Shown here piece by piece: positions 17,372-25,312 of a DNA stretch of 35,112 nucleotides. The translations under genes were made by a program, and so were the position numbers. A model generated the notes under the pieces. That model ran no database searches. It worked only from the letters and a program-made list of their open reading frames with translations, and was not told where the DNA came from. The stretch is from positions 1 to 35,112 of the forward strand of contig CANJDH010000048.1 in NCBI GenBank assembly GCA_947473125.1, in the 5' to 3' direction. The stretch is from Burkholderiales bacterium (GTDB lineage: Bacteria > Pseudomonadota > Gammaproteobacteria > Burkholderiales > JAEUOS01). Numbering within the stretch: the first letter of the stretch is position 1; every line of letters begins with the position of its first letter.

Positions 17372-18124
17372 ATGAAGCAAGACCTCCCGCCTATTCTTGA
17401 ACTGAAGGGTCTCGTCAAGTCGTTCGGCGCCCTGCAGGTATTGAAGGGCATTGATTTTTCGGTGCAGCCGGGCGAGCTCGCGTTCATCATCGGGCCGTCG
17501 GGCTCGGGCAAGAGCACGCTGCTGCGCTGCTGCAACCGGCTCGAAGAACCGGATGGCGGCAGCGTCACCGTCGATGGCATTGACATCACCGCACCCGGCG
17601 TGGACATCAACCGCCTGCGCCAGAAGATCGGCATGGTGTTTCAATCGTTCAACCTGTACCCGCACATGACGGCGCTCGGCAACGTCACGCTGGCCTTGCG
17701 CAAGGTGCAGGGCATGGACAAGGCGACCGCCGACGCCAAGGGTCGTGCAGCGCTGGAGCGCGTCGGGCTCACCGACAAGGCCGATGCCTACCCGAACCAG
17801 TTGTCCGGCGGCCAGCAGCAGCGCGTCGGCATCGCGCGCTCGCTCGCACTCGAACCCCTGATCGTGCTGTTTGACGAGCCCACCAGCGCGCTCGACCCGG
17901 AACTGGTCGGCGGCGTCCTCAAGGTGATGCGCGAGCTGCGCGAATCGGGCATGACCATGGTGGTGGTGAGCCATGAAATGGCGTTTGCCCGCGCGGCGGC
18001 GGACCGCGTGGTGTTCATGGACCAGGGGCAGATTGTCGAACAGGGCCCGCCCGAAGAAGTATTCGGCAACCCGAAGCACGCGCGCTTGCGCGAGTTTCTC
18101 GCGACCCTGGCCGACCGGCACTGA
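17372..18124 (+). CDS. Polar amino acid ABC transporter ATP-binding protein
   Basis: A 250-residue ABC ATPase of the polar amino acid uptake class (GlnQ/HisP-like). Walker A is GPSGSGKST at residues 41-49, the Q-loop is in [18 protein letters not shown], the signature is LSGGQQQRV near 144, Walker B is [13 protein letters not shown] near 164, and the switch histidine is in [16 protein letters not shown]. The order Q-loop then FNLYPHMT is typical of this subfamily. Two permease genes follow, and the receptor gene lies upstream beyond the terminator. The ATPase, two permeases and receptor form a complete importer. Confidence 0.96.
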   Translation: MKQDLPPILELKGLVKSFGALQVLKGIDFSVQPGELAFIIGPSGSGKSTLLRCCNRLEEPDGGSVTVDGIDITAPGVDINRLRQKIGMVFQSFNLYPHMTALGNVTLALRKVQGMDKATADAKGRAALERVGLTDKADAYPNQLSGGQQQRVGIARSLALEPLIVLFDEPTSALDPELVGGVLKVMRELRESGMTMVVVSHEMAFARAAADRVVFMDQGQIVEQGPPEEVFGNPKHARLREFLATLADRH

Positions 18125-18193
18125 GTTGCGCCACGCCGCCCGCACCATGCAATGCGACCCGTCGTTTGAGCGCCCCGACATGAAGCCCGCAGC

Positions 18194-18904
18194 ATGAACC
18201 CGGTCGTCAACGTTCCGCCCACGATGAGCACGCTGGACCGTTTCCTGTTCAGCTTTTTCAATCCCGATATCGCCGGGCGCTACTGGAAGGCGATTGCCGA
18301 AGGCTTCGTCACCACCACCTGGCTCGGGGTGACCGTGATCATCACCGGGCTGGTGGTCGGGCTGGCGCTGGCGGTGGCGCGCGCGCAGCACGTCAAGCCG
18401 CTCAATTTTTGCATCATCGTGTTTGCCGACGTGTTTCGCGCCTTGCCGCCGCTGGTGATCATCATCATCCTGTTTTTCGCGTTTCCCTACATCGAGATGG
18501 CGATGAGCGCGTTCACCGCGACCTGGCTGTCGCTGTCGCTCGTGCTGGCCGCCTTCGCCGAGGAAATTTTCTGGGCCGGCATTCTGGCGGTGCCCAAGGG
18601 CCAGTGGGAAGCGGCGCGCTCTACCGGCATGAGCCGCCTCGAAACCCTGCAGCACGTGGTATTGCCGCAAGCCGTGCGCATGACCGTGCCGCCCCTCACC
18701 AACCGCGTGATGGCAATCACCAAGGGCACGGCCCTGGGGTCGGTCGTGGCGCTGCATGAAATCCTCAACGTGTCGTCGTCTGCCTCGAGTGAATCAGGCA
18801 ACGCCACGCCGCTGCTGGTCGGCGCCTGCGCGTATCTGATCCTGTTCATCCCCTTCGTCTGGTTTGGCCGCTGGATCGAAACGCGCTTTGCCTGGAAACG
18901 TTAA
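18194..18904 (+). CDS. Amino acid ABC transporter permease (first)
   Basis: A 236-residue inner-membrane permease of the His/Glu/Gln/Arg/opine family. It has about five hydrophobic helices and the EAA-type cytoplasmic loop near residues 133-155 (GILAVPKGQWEAARSTGMSR). FADVFRALPPLVIIIILFFAFPYIE is the typical segment after the second helix. The ATG at 18194 is the first in frame and lacks a clear ribosome binding site; a second in-frame ATG at 18224 (MSTLDRFLFSFFNPD) is an alternative. It lies 69 bp after the ATPase gene and pairs with the next permease as a heterodimer. Confidence 0.93.
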   Translation: MNPVVNVPPTMSTLDRFLFSFFNPDIAGRYWKAIAEGFVTTTWLGVTVIITGLVVGLALAVARAQHVKPLNFCIIVFADVFRALPPLVIIIILFFAFPYIEMAMSAFTATWLSLSLVLAAFAEEIFWAGILAVPKGQWEAARSTGMSRLETLQHVVLPQAVRMTVPPLTNRVMAITKGTALGSVVALHEILNVSSSASSESGNATPLLVGACAYLILFIPFVWFGRWIETRFAWKR

Positions 18905-18929
18905 GCAGCACCCCACCCACCAAGCCGCC

Positions 18930-19601
18930 ATGGAAACCCTGCTCACCGTATTCTTCAACGTCGAGATCATGAAAAAGGTCTGGCCCTTCCTGTTGCAGGG
19001 ATTGGGCATGACCGTCGTGCTCTCGCTGGTGGTGATTCCGCTGGGGCTTGCCGGCGGCCTCGGCATCGCCATCCTCTCCAGCCTGCAGCGGCGCTGGCTG
19101 AACCGCGTGCTGATCGTCTACGTCGACTTCTTTCGCGCCTTCCCGCCGCTGGTGCTGCTGATCTTCATTTACTTCGGCTTTCCGTTCCTGCAGATCGACT
19201 TGCCCAAGTTTGCGGCGGTGGCGCTGGGGTTTTTCCTCAACACGTCGAGCTACTTTGGCGAGATTTTCCGCGCCGGGTTCGAGAGCATCCCGCGCGGCCA
19301 GCTTGAAGCGGCGCGTTCCACCGGCCTGACGCGCTGGCAGGCGCTGGTGTCGGTGGTGATTCCGCAGGCCACGCGCAACGTGCTGCCCGATTTGATTAGC
19401 AATACGCTCGAAGTGATCAAGCTCACGTCACTGGCGAGCGTGGTAGCCCTGCCGGAGTTGCTCAACAACGCGCGCCAGGCGCAGGCACTCACCTATAACG
19501 CCACGCCGGTGGTGCTGGCGGCGTTGATGTACCTGCTGTTGTTATGGCCGATCGTGCGGCTGCTTTCCAGGCTGGAACACAAGAGCATTGCGCTGCACTA
19601 G
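18930..19601 (+). CDS. Amino acid ABC transporter permease (second)
   Basis: A 223-residue inner-membrane permease of the same family as its upstream neighbour. LLQGLGMTVVLSLVVIPLGLAGGLGIA forms the first helices, FFRAFPPLVLLIFIYFGFPFLQ follows, and the EAA loop is FESIPRGQLEAARSTGLTRWQ. I chose the ATG at 18930 because METLLTVFFNVEIMKKVWPFL resembles the normal start. The longer frame back to 18864 overlaps the previous gene. It is the last gene of the transporter operon, with 50 bp to the antitoxin-like gene. Confidence 0.93.
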   Translation: METLLTVFFNVEIMKKVWPFLLQGLGMTVVLSLVVIPLGLAGGLGIAILSSLQRRWLNRVLIVYVDFFRAFPPLVLLIFIYFGFPFLQIDLPKFAAVALGFFLNTSSYFGEIFRAGFESIPRGQLEAARSTGLTRWQALVSVVIPQATRNVLPDLISNTLEVIKLTSLASVVALPELLNNARQAQALTYNATPVVLAALMYLLLLWPIVRLLSRLEHKSIALH

Positions 19602-19651
19602 CGAGTGCTCAAGTAATATGATTGCGTCACTTGCAACACAAGGATTTCCTC

Positions 19652-19870
19652 ATGCTTAAAAGCTACCCCGCACAACTTGATGGCGTCACATTGCGCTGGC
19701 TGGATCGTGCGCCCGCGCGTGCGCCGGTCAAGCCTGTCATGGTCGTGGTTGATGAGTCTGATGGCGACGTCGCGAACGCGCCCTCTTATCGCCTGCGTGA
19801 TCTGCTGGGCCGGCTCACCTGGCGTGGCGACGCCGTGCGTGAGCAGCGCACGCAGCGCGATGCCTGGTAA
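19652..19870 (+). CDS. Antitoxin of a VapBC-type pair (partner toxin broken)
   Basis: A 72-residue protein resembling the small antitoxins encoded directly upstream of PIN-domain toxins. It begins with MLKSYPAQLDGVTLRWLD, has an acidic VVVDESDGDVANAPS middle and ends in a basic helix (RLRDLLGRLTWRGDAVREQRTQRDAW). AAGGA precedes the ATG. Its stop codon overlaps the start of a PIN-domain toxin reading frame at 19860, the usual coupling of such pairs. That toxin is truncated, so this antitoxin is probably an orphan. The family call rests on gene order and the partner. Confidence 0.6.
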   Translation: MLKSYPAQLDGVTLRWLDRAPARAPVKPVMVVVDESDGDVANAPSYRLRDLLGRLTWRGDAVREQRTQRDAW

Positions 19871-19961
19871 GCGTTTTCTTCTCGATACCAACGCAGTCGT
19901 CGCACTGTTGCAAGGCCACGCCGGCCTGGCGGCAATGACAGATGGCGCAGCGTGGCGGGGC
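19860..19961 (+). pseudogene. Truncated VapC PIN-domain toxin
   Basis: The frame opens with MPGKRFLLDTNAVVALLQGHAGLAA, the first strand and helix of a PIN-domain ribonuclease with its first catalytic aspartate in LLDTN. After about 34 residues the recognisable sequence stops. The rest of the frame, to 20150, runs antisense into the racemase gene and shows no other PIN motif (no ExxxG block, no second aspartate). The start overlaps the antitoxin stop by 11 nt. A full VapC has about 130 residues, so roughly three quarters is missing. This is a decayed TA module. Confidence 0.7.
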
Positions 19962-20011
19962 GCTGAGCGAGCCGCTGCTGCTGGTGTAGCCCGAAATCAG
20001 CCTATTTTTTC

Positions 20012-20725
20012 TCAGGCCGCTCTTTTGGCCACAACGCCTGAGCCAGCCGCCATCCCGCGCACCAGCAACTGGCCAACGGCAATCGCCACGCCCGCTTGTG
20101 TCGGATCAATCACCGGCACCGCCAGCTCCGATTCCAGTCGGGCGCGGTAACGCGCCATGCCGGCACAACCCATGATGATGACGCGCGCCCCGTGCCTGTC
20201 GATCAGGGTCTTGCCGACGCTCAGCATGCGCGTGAAGGTCAGGTCTTCCTTGACCAGGTCAACCACGTTGACCTCGATCGCCAGGTCTTCCGCCAGCTTG
20301 TGCTCCAGCCCAAGCAGGCGCACCTGGCGCTTGTGGCGGCCGATGGCGCGCGAGAGAATCGAGATCACCCCGAACTTGTCGCCCATCGCCGCCGCTGTCA
20401 GATAGGCGCACTCGGCGCTGCCAAACACCGGGACCGAGATCGTCTCGCGCAGCGCCACCATGCCGGGGTCGGAGAAGCACGCCAGCACGACGGCATCGAC
20501 GTTGCGATAGTGCGGATGCGCCTCGAACCAGGCGATCAGCTTTTCACTGATCCCGTCCACATGCGCCTGGCTTTCAATGCCGGGCGGGCCGCTGGTCAGC
20601 GTTTCGCAGAGGATGGCGGGACCGTCCGGTCGACGAAACACTTCCAGCGCGAGGCTGATGTGGTCGGTCACCACCTGGGTACTGTTGGGGTTGATGACCA
20701 GCAAGGTGGACTGCGCAGGCTTCAT
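20012..20725 (-). CDS. Asp/Glu/hydantoin racemase family protein
   Basis: A 237-residue cofactor-independent racemase of the Asp/Glu/hydantoin family (HyuE-like). The motifs are clear: VINPNST near residues 10-16, ACFSDPG with catalytic C83, [22 protein letters not shown], and the second catalytic cysteine C187 in MGCAGM. Hydantoin racemases interconvert L- and D-5-substituted hydantoins so that a D-specific hydantoinase can use both. The hydantoinase and D-carbamoylase genes are about 4-6 kb away on the other strand, which supports that role. Related aspartate racemase, allantoin racemase and maleate isomerase activities cannot be excluded. Confidence 0.87.
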   Translation of the reverse strand: MKPAQSTLLVINPNSTQVVTDHISLALEVFRRPDGPAILCETLTSGPPGIESQAHVDGISEKLIAWFEAHPHYRNVDAVVLACFSDPGMVALRETISVPVFGSAECAYLTAAAMGDKFGVISILSRAIGRHKRQVRLLGLEHKLAEDLAIEVNVVDLVKEDLTFTRMLSVGKTLIDRHGARVIIMGCAGMARYRARLESELAVPVIDPTQAGVAIAVGQLLVRGMAAGSGVVAKRAA

Positions 20726-20889
20726 GGCTAACCTCTGTTGAGCGAATGCGGTTCAGGGATTGGGTTTCATTGATTGCGCGGAGACTGGAGCGCGCATCCC
20801 GGGCCGCGAGTAATGTCGTTGATTGTAGCCAAAGGCACGTTTCACGCACCGCTATACTCGTCTCCTCCCGCAAGACGAATGCACCTGCC

Positions 20890-22599
20890 ATGTCGAACCC
20901 CAAAGCCAAGCCCTATCGCTCTTCGATCACCACCGACGGCATGGACCGCGTGGCCCACCGCGCCTTCATGCGCGCCACCGGCATGGACGATGAAGCGATT
21001 GCCAAACCCTTCATCGGCGTGATGAGCACCCATGGCGAGAACACGCCCTGCTCGATGTCGCTGCGCCCACAGGCCGACGCCGCCAAGATGGGCGTGGCGG
21101 CGGCAGGCGGCACGCCGATTGAATTCACCACCATTTCAGTGTCGGACGGCACCTCGATGAACCACAAGGGCATGCGCATGAGCCTGGTGTCGCGCGAGCT
21201 GATTGCCGACAGCATCGAGCTGGTGATGCGCGGCCACGCCTACGACGGCTTCATCGGTTTTGCCGGCTGCGACAAGACCCTCCCCGGCGTGATGATGGCC
21301 ATGGTCCGCCTCAACTGCCCTTCCGTGTTCGTCTACGGCGGCGCCATGCTGCCGGGCGAATGGAAAGGCAAGCCTGCCACCGTGCTCACCGCTTATGAAG
21401 GCGTGGGCGCGGTGCTGGCCGGCAACATGACAGAGCAGGACCTGGCCGAGCTGGAACTCACCTGTGCGCCCACAGTCGGCTCCTGCCCGGGGCAATTCAC
21501 CGCCAACACCATGGCCATGGTGTCCGAAACCTTAGGCCTGGCGATTCCCGGCTCGGCCATGATGCCGGCGGTGTACTCGCAGCGCCTGGCGCTGGCACGC
21601 CGCGCCGGCAAGATCGTGATGCAGATTCTGGAGAACGGTGGCCCCTTCCCGCGTGATCTCGTTACCCGCAAGAGCATCGAAAATGCCTGCGCTGCCGTGG
21701 CGGCCACCGGCGGCTCCACCAACGCCGGCCTGCACTTGCCGGCAATTGCGCACGAAGCCGGCATCAAGTTCACCATGGACGATGTGGCCGAAGTGTTCCA
21801 GCGCACGCCGTTGATCGCCAGCCTGCAGCCGGGCGGCAAATACCTCGCACGCGACCTGCACCATCGCGGTGGCGTCGCGCTGGTGTTGAAAGCCCTGCTC
21901 AATGGCGGTTATCTGCATGGCGATGCCCTCGCCCTCTCCGGCCGTACCTTGAAGGAAGAACTGGCCGGCATTCCCGCGCCGGATGGCGACATCGTCACCA
22001 CCACGGCGCAACCGCTGCATCCCACCGGCGGCGTCGTGGTCCTGAAAGGCAATCTGTGCCCGGATGGCGCGTTGATCAAGATCGCCGGCTTGAAGGCGCT
22101 GGTATTCGAAGGCAAAGCCCGGGTATTCGATGGTGAGGAAGCCTGCGTCAAGGTCGTCAAAGATCGTGGCTACGAAGCGGGCGACGTTCTCATCATCCGC
22201 AACGAAGGCCCCAAAGGCGGCCCCGGCATGCGTGAAATGCTCGGCACCACCGCGCTGATCTATGGCCAGGGCATGGGCGAGACAGTCGCACTGCTCACCG
22301 ACGGCCGCTTTTCCGGCGCCACCCGCGGCATGTGCATCGGCTACGCCGCGCCCGAAGCGGCCGAAGGCGGGCCGCTGGCGTTGGTGAAAGATGGCGATGC
22401 GATCCGCATCGATTGCAACGCCCGCACCATCGACATGCTGGTGAGCGATGCGGAACTGGCCGCGCGGCGCGCGGCGTGGACGCCGCGGCGGCAGGAGCGT
22501 CTTGCCGGCGCTCTGGAAAAATACGCCAGGCTGGTCGGCCCGGCGAATCTGGGTGCAGTCACCCATTCGGGCGCGGTTGATTGGCCCGAGGGCGTTTAA
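20890..22599 (+). CDS. ilvD: Dihydroxy-acid dehydratase (IlvD/Edd family)
   Basis: A 569-residue iron-sulfur dehydratase. In branched-chain amino acid synthesis IlvD converts 2,3-dihydroxy-acids to 2-keto acids; relatives act on sugar acids. The three cluster-ligand cysteines are visible in [19 protein letters not shown] and [13 protein letters not shown]. The C-terminal [13 protein letters not shown] and [15 protein letters not shown] blocks match the family. I chose the ATG at 20890 because [26 protein letters not shown] is the normal start; the frame back to 20746 overlaps the upstream promoter region. A TATACT (20853-20858) is a possible -10. With no other ilv genes here, a sugar-acid role remains possible, but the length and motifs favour IlvD. 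Confidence 0.9.
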   Translation: MSNPKAKPYRSSITTDGMDRVAHRAFMRATGMDDEAIAKPFIGVMSTHGENTPCSMSLRPQADAAKMGVAAAGGTPIEFTTISVSDGTSMNHKGMRMSLVSRELIADSIELVMRGHAYDGFIGFAGCDKTLPGVMMAMVRLNCPSVFVYGGAMLPGEWKGKPATVLTAYEGVGAVLAGNMTEQDLAELELTCAPTVGSCPGQFTANTMAMVSETLGLAIPGSAMMPAVYSQRLALARRAGKIVMQILENGGPFPRDLVTRKSIENACAAVAATGGSTNAGLHLPAIAHEAGIKFTMDDVAEVFQRTPLIASLQPGGKYLARDLHHRGGVALVLKALLNGGYLHGDALALSGRTLKEELAGIPAPDGDIVTTTAQPLHPTGGVVVLKGNLCPDGALIKIAGLKALVFEGKARVFDGEEACVKVVKDRGYEAGDVLIIRNEGPKGGPGMREMLGTTALIYGQGMGETVALLTDGRFSGATRGMCIGYAAPEAAEGGPLALVKDGDAIRIDCNARTIDMLVSDAELAARRAAWTPRRQERLAGALEKYARLVGPANLGAVTHSGAVDWPEGV

Positions 22600-22624
22600 C
22601 TCACCACCGGACCAGCCTCCCAAA

Positions 22625-22637
22625 AGGCAATTTGCCT
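22625..22637. repeat. Short palindrome upstream of brnTA
   Basis: AGGCAA (22625-22630) and TTGCCT (22632-22637) form a 6-bp inverted repeat around one T. It lies 26 bp after the ilvD stop and runs into the first TGTACATACAAT repeat. With no T-run it is a poor terminator; it may be an extra operator half. Confidence 0.35.
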
Positions 22638-22689
22638 GTACATACAATAAACCTTGACGCAACATCTATTTGTACATACAATTTAGAGA
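22637..22689 (+). promoter_or_regulatory. brnTA promoter and operator
   Basis: The -35 box is TTGACG (22654-22659) and the -10 box is TACAAT (22677-22682), with an exact 17-bp spacer. The 12-bp sequence TGTACATACAAT occurs twice, at 22637-22648 and 22671-22682. One copy lies upstream of the -35 and the other covers the -10. Each contains the inverted half-sites TGTA-CA-TACA expected for a ribbon-helix-helix repressor such as BrnA. Only 7 nt separate the -10 from the brnT ATG, so transcription should start at or next to the start codon. Confidence 0.8.
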
Positions 22690-22968
22690 ATGAAAGTCGA
22701 CTTTGACCCGGTCAAAAACGAAAGAAACATCAGAGAGCGCAAGCTTTCGTTTGAACGAGCGGCAGACGTCGATTTCAATACTGCGCTGGTTTTTCCGGAC
22801 ACCCGAAAGGCATATGGCGAAACACGTTATATCGCGCTGTGCTACCTGGATCGCCGGCTGCATGTTCTGTGCTTTACCGAAACTGAGACGGGCATTCGGG
22901 TAATCAGTTTTCGTAGAGCAAATACCAGAGAGGCAAACAGGTATGGCAAGCCGCAAACCATTGATTGA
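22690..22968 (+). CDS. brnT: BrnT family toxin
   Basis: A 92-residue ribonuclease toxin of the BrnT family (RelE-like fold), which cuts RNA and halts growth until neutralised by BrnA. The family signature is clear: FDPVKNERNIRERKLSFERAADVDF, then PDTRKAYGETRYIALCYLDRRLHVLCFT, then IRVISFRRANTREANRYG. The length is normal and the gene is intact. It is the first gene of the pair and overlaps brnA by 26 nt. No Shine-Dalgarno box exists at the ATG, and the -10 box ends 7 nt before it, so a leaderless message is predicted. The ORF looks less GC-rich than its metabolic neighbours. Confidence 0.93.
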   Translation: MKVDFDPVKNERNIRERKLSFERAADVDFNTALVFPDTRKAYGETRYIALCYLDRRLHVLCFTETETGIRVISFRRANTREANRYGKPQTID

Positions 22969-23218
22969 CGCTGAGGGTGAAGTCCGCGAACTAACCGCCG
23001 AAGATATGGCGAGGTTCAAGCCAGCCGGCAAAGTATTGCCCTCATCCCTGAGAAAAAAGTTGGGCGTGCGTGGCCCTCAGAAATCGCCCACCAAAGAGCG
23101 CATCACCATTCGCTTGTCCAAAGAAGTGGTTGAGCAATTTCGCGAAAGTGGCGAAGGCTGGCAAACCCGCGTGGATTCGGCCTTGCGCGATTGGCTCAAA
23201 AGTCATTCTCCTGCGTAA
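22943..23218 (+). CDS. brnA: BrnA family antitoxin
   Basis: A 91-residue antitoxin that binds BrnT and represses the operon. The N-terminal half is the BrnT-binding region (LTAEDMARFKPAGKVLPSSLR). The C-terminal half is a ribbon-helix-helix DNA-binding domain: KERITIRLSKEVVEQFRESGEGWQTRVDSALRDWL. It starts inside brnT (26-nt overlap), so its translation is probably coupled to that of the toxin. The duplicated TGTACATACAAT elements upstream are its likely operators. The next gene begins 56 bp later. Confidence 0.93.
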   Translation: MASRKPLIDAEGEVRELTAEDMARFKPAGKVLPSSLRKKLGVRGPQKSPTKERITIRLSKEVVEQFRESGEGWQTRVDSALRDWLKSHSPA

Positions 23219-23274
23219 GCCATTGGCTCACTCACCCGCCTGGTCAAATCCATCACTCCACGGACACAAGCCCA

Positions 23275-24153
23275 ATGACCAAACCAGTACTCGCCTATCT
23301 CGGCCTCGGCCTGATGGGCGACCCCATGACCAAACGCCTCCTCGCTGCCGGCTATCAGGTGCACGTGTGGAACCGCTCCAAGTCCAAGCTGGCACCCGCG
23401 CTGGCACTGGGCGCGATCGCCGCCGAGAGCCCGCGTGCGGCAGTGGAAAAGGCGGACATCATCATGATGTGCCTGTTCGATGCCAAGGCGGTGGAAGAAG
23501 TCGTGTTCGGCGCAGACGGTGTCGCCAAGGCCACAGGCAGCGGCAAGGTGCTGGTGGACCATGCCAGCATTCGGCCGGACAAAACCCGTGACTTCGCGCA
23601 ACGCCTGAAACAGGCCAACGGCATGGAATGGATCGACGCACCGGTTTCCGGCGGCGTCAAAGGTGCGGGAGAAGGCACGCTGGCCATCATGTGCGGCGGC
23701 GATGCGGCCGCGTTCGAGCGCGCCAAACCCGTGCTGGCCGCGTATGGCGCCAACATCAACCTGATGGGGCCCTCCGGGGCGGGCCAGGTGACCAAACTGT
23801 GCAACCAGGTGATCGTCGGCAGCAACATTGCGGTGATTGCCGAGGCGATTCGCCTGGCGCAGAACGCGGGGGTCGATGCGCGCCTTTTGCCCCGCGCCCT
23901 GGCGGGAGGCTTTGCCGATTCCAAGCCCCTGCAGATTTTTGTGCCGAGAATGATCGACCGGCCGGCAGAATCGATCGGCGCCGCCAACACCATGCTCAAG
24001 GACCTGGACACCGCGCTTGACCTCGGGCGCGACACCGGCACCCCGCTGCCGGTGAGCGGCCTGGCGGCGCAGCTGTTGCGCACCCTCGCCGCCCAGGGCA
24101 AGGGCGAGGAAGAACTATCGGCGGTGATCGACCTTTACGGCAAGCAGGCCTAG
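23275..24153 (+). CDS. NAD(P)-dependent 3-hydroxyisobutyrate dehydrogenase family oxidoreductase
   Basis: A 292-residue beta-hydroxyacid dehydrogenase. The Rossmann motif GLGLMG is at residues 10-15. The family substrate-binding block is DAPVSGGVKGAGEGTLAIMCGG, with S125. The catalytic lysine is K174 in GAGQVTKLCNQ. The C-terminal helical domain follows (SKPLQIFVPRMIDR). Members include 3-hydroxyisobutyrate dehydrogenase and 2-hydroxy-3-oxopropionate (tartronate semialdehyde) reductase, and the sequence does not decide between them. I chose the ATG at 23275 because the Rossmann fold begins right after it; the longer frame from 23191 overlaps brnA. It is the only metabolic gene inside the TA cluster. 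Confidence 0.9.
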   Translation: MTKPVLAYLGLGLMGDPMTKRLLAAGYQVHVWNRSKSKLAPALALGAIAAESPRAAVEKADIIMMCLFDAKAVEEVVFGADGVAKATGSGKVLVDHASIRPDKTRDFAQRLKQANGMEWIDAPVSGGVKGAGEGTLAIMCGGDAAAFERAKPVLAAYGANINLMGPSGAGQVTKLCNQVIVGSNIAVIAEAIRLAQNAGVDARLLPRALAGGFADSKPLQIFVPRMIDRPAESIGAANTMLKDLDTALDLGRDTGTPLPVSGLAAQLLRTLAAQGKGEEELSAVIDLYGKQA

Positions 24154-24249
24154 AAGGCAACCCACAAATTTGTGCAGATCGCCCTGCGTGAGAGATAATG
24201 GGGGAATGCCCGGTACACATTTTCACCAGCGGCCCGGAGGGAGTAAGCC

Positions 24250-24543
24250 ATGAGTTCAGTCACTATTGAACACGTCAATATCGCCGACCTGCCAGAGCTG
24301 TGGCGCGCAAAGCTGCCCTCACTGCAAACCGAGCGCGTAACGGTGCGCATCGATACCGAAGAGCCTGAAACTGCGGCAGTTGCGCCTGCCACGTCTAATG
24401 CCGCAGGTGACACCACGTTCGCATCAAGTGATCCGGCCTTCGGGATCTGGCGTGACCGCGAAGACATGGCTGACGTGGAAGCCTACCTGAGCAAGCTGCG
24501 CGCACCGCGCTACAACCGCGATGGCTCACGCAACCAAGGTTGA
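24250..24543 (+). CDS. Antitoxin of VapBC-type pair
   Basis: A 97-residue antitoxin-like protein encoded directly before a PIN-domain toxin. It starts MSSVTIEHVNIADLPELWRA, has an Ala/Thr-rich linker and ends in an acidic-to-basic segment, DPAFGIWRDREDMADVEAYL, then KLRAPRY. That segment is characteristic of antitoxins paired with VapC toxins and is the likely toxin-wrapping region. The ATG at 24250 has a strong GGAGG upstream. A GATAAT (24194-24199) may be its -10, with a weak -35. Its stop overlaps the toxin start by 4 nt. Unlike the toxin-first modules here, it has a normal leader. Confidence 0.82.
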   Translation: MSSVTIEHVNIADLPELWRAKLPSLQTERVTVRIDTEEPETAAVAPATSNAAGDTTFASSDPAFGIWRDREDMADVEAYLSKLRAPRYNRDGSRNQG

Positions 24544-24944
24544 GCCGGGTGCTGGTAGATAGTGATGTGTTGATCTGGCATTTGCGTGGTTTGGCACGCG
24601 CCACGCAACGCCTTGATCAATTGCCACACCTGACGATTTCCGCCATCACCTGGCTCGAATTGTTGCAAGGGATGCGCAGTCGTGCCGAATTGGAGGCCGT
24701 ACAAAAAAGCTTGACCATGCGCAAGACCGAACGGTTGCCTGTTACCCCGGCAATCACACTACGCGCCACTGCGCTGATGGAAAGTTTGACGCTCTCGCAC
24801 GGCCTTGGCATGGGCGACGCCCTTATCGCTGCAACTGCGCTCGAACATGACTTGCCGTTGCTCACCGCGAATTTCAAACATTTCATTCCGGTAGAAGGGC
24901 TTTCTGTCGAACGCTTCGATCCGACACAGAACGCGCAGGTGTGA
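24540..24944 (+). CDS. vapC: VapC family PIN-domain ribonuclease toxin
   Basis: A 134-residue PIN-domain toxin, a Mg-dependent endoribonuclease typically acting on tRNA or rRNA. The acidic centre is complete: D7 (and D9) in VLVDSDVLIW, E40 in TWLELLQG and D93 in GMGDALIAATALEH, followed by LLTANFKHF. The length is normal. The start is TTG at 24540, overlapping the antitoxin stop; a GTG at 24549 is a shorter alternative that still keeps the first aspartate. It is convergent with the broken vapBC that ends 9 bp downstream on the other strand. Confidence 0.9.
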   Translation: MSRVLVDSDVLIWHLRGLARATQRLDQLPHLTISAITWLELLQGMRSRAELEAVQKSLTMRKTERLPVTPAITLRATALMESLTLSHGLGMGDALIAATALEHDLPLLTANFKHFIPVEGLSVERFDPTQNAQV

Positions 24945-24952
24945 CCCATTTT

Positions 24953-25166
24953 CTACCAGTCGACGCGCGAGACCCCTTCGACAAAGTCAAAATGCGCGTC
25001 CCGGCTCAAAACGGAAAGGCGATGCTCCAGCGCGAGCGCCGCAATCCACGCATCGTTAGCTGGGATCGGTTTGCCGGCGGCCTTGAGCGCAACCCGCAGC
25101 GCCGCGTAAGTAGTGGTGGTTGTCGGCATCGACGAAAGCCGACAGCTCACTGGCCTCGAGAATCAC
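24953..25166 (-). pseudogene. Internally deleted VapC toxin remnant
   Basis: On the minus strand, the C-terminal frame (to 24953) reads YAALRVALKAAGKPIPANDAW and continues IAALALEHRLSVLSRDAHFDFV, the second half of a PIN domain with its ND and RD motifs. In another frame, a GTG at 25166 starts VILEASELSAFVDADNHH, which resembles a PIN N-terminus with Glu in place of the first Asp. The two parts join near 25105 with a frame change, and the middle (about 60 residues, including the conserved Glu region) is absent. The C-terminal identity is firm; the N-terminal part is less certain. A small VapB-like frame lies just upstream. Confidence 0.68.
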
Positions 25167-25174
25167 GCACGGTC

Positions 25175-25312
25175 CTAGGGCTCAATGACGTCGAGAGTTT
25201 CATCAATGCGCGCTTGCACGCGCTCGGTTTCGCGGCGCAATTCTGAAAGCGTGCCAAAGCCCTGCATCCAGTCCGGCTCCGCATCGCTGGCTGCTACAGG
25301 TACTGACTCCAT
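25175..25312 (-). CDS. Small VapB-like antitoxin fragment
   Basis: A 45-codon open frame from the ATG at 25312 to a TAG at 25175-25177. It reads MESVPVAASDAEPDWMQGFG and continues TLSELRRETERVQARIDETLDVIEP. This matches the C-terminal toxin-binding tail of VapB antitoxins (WMxGFG...L..ET.R.Q..ID...IEP) but lacks the N-terminal DNA-binding domain. The ATG directly follows the higA stop codon (TGA-ATG). It lies 8 bp upstream of the broken vapC, in the order expected for vapBC. It is likely a leftover, although translation by re-initiation after higA is possible. The segment near 25260-25300 resembles the end of the orphan vapB at 25981. Confidence 0.6.
   Translation of the reverse strand: MESVPVAASDAEPDWMQGFGTLSELRRETERVQARIDETLDVIEP

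Noticed and set aside
17351-18757. Minus-strand frame of 468 codons across the ABC ATPase and permease
   Set aside because: It is antisense to two well-supported transporter genes, with a His/Arg/Gly-rich composition and no recognisable motif.
20746-20889. N-terminal extension of IlvD from an upstream ATG
   Set aside because: The extra 48 residues do not resemble IlvD, and the family start begins at 20890. The stretch also includes a likely -10 box.
22600-22636. AGGCAA-T-TTGCCT hairpin as ilvD terminator
   Set aside because: The stem is only 6 bp with a 1-nt centre, too tight to fold as RNA, and there is no T-tract.
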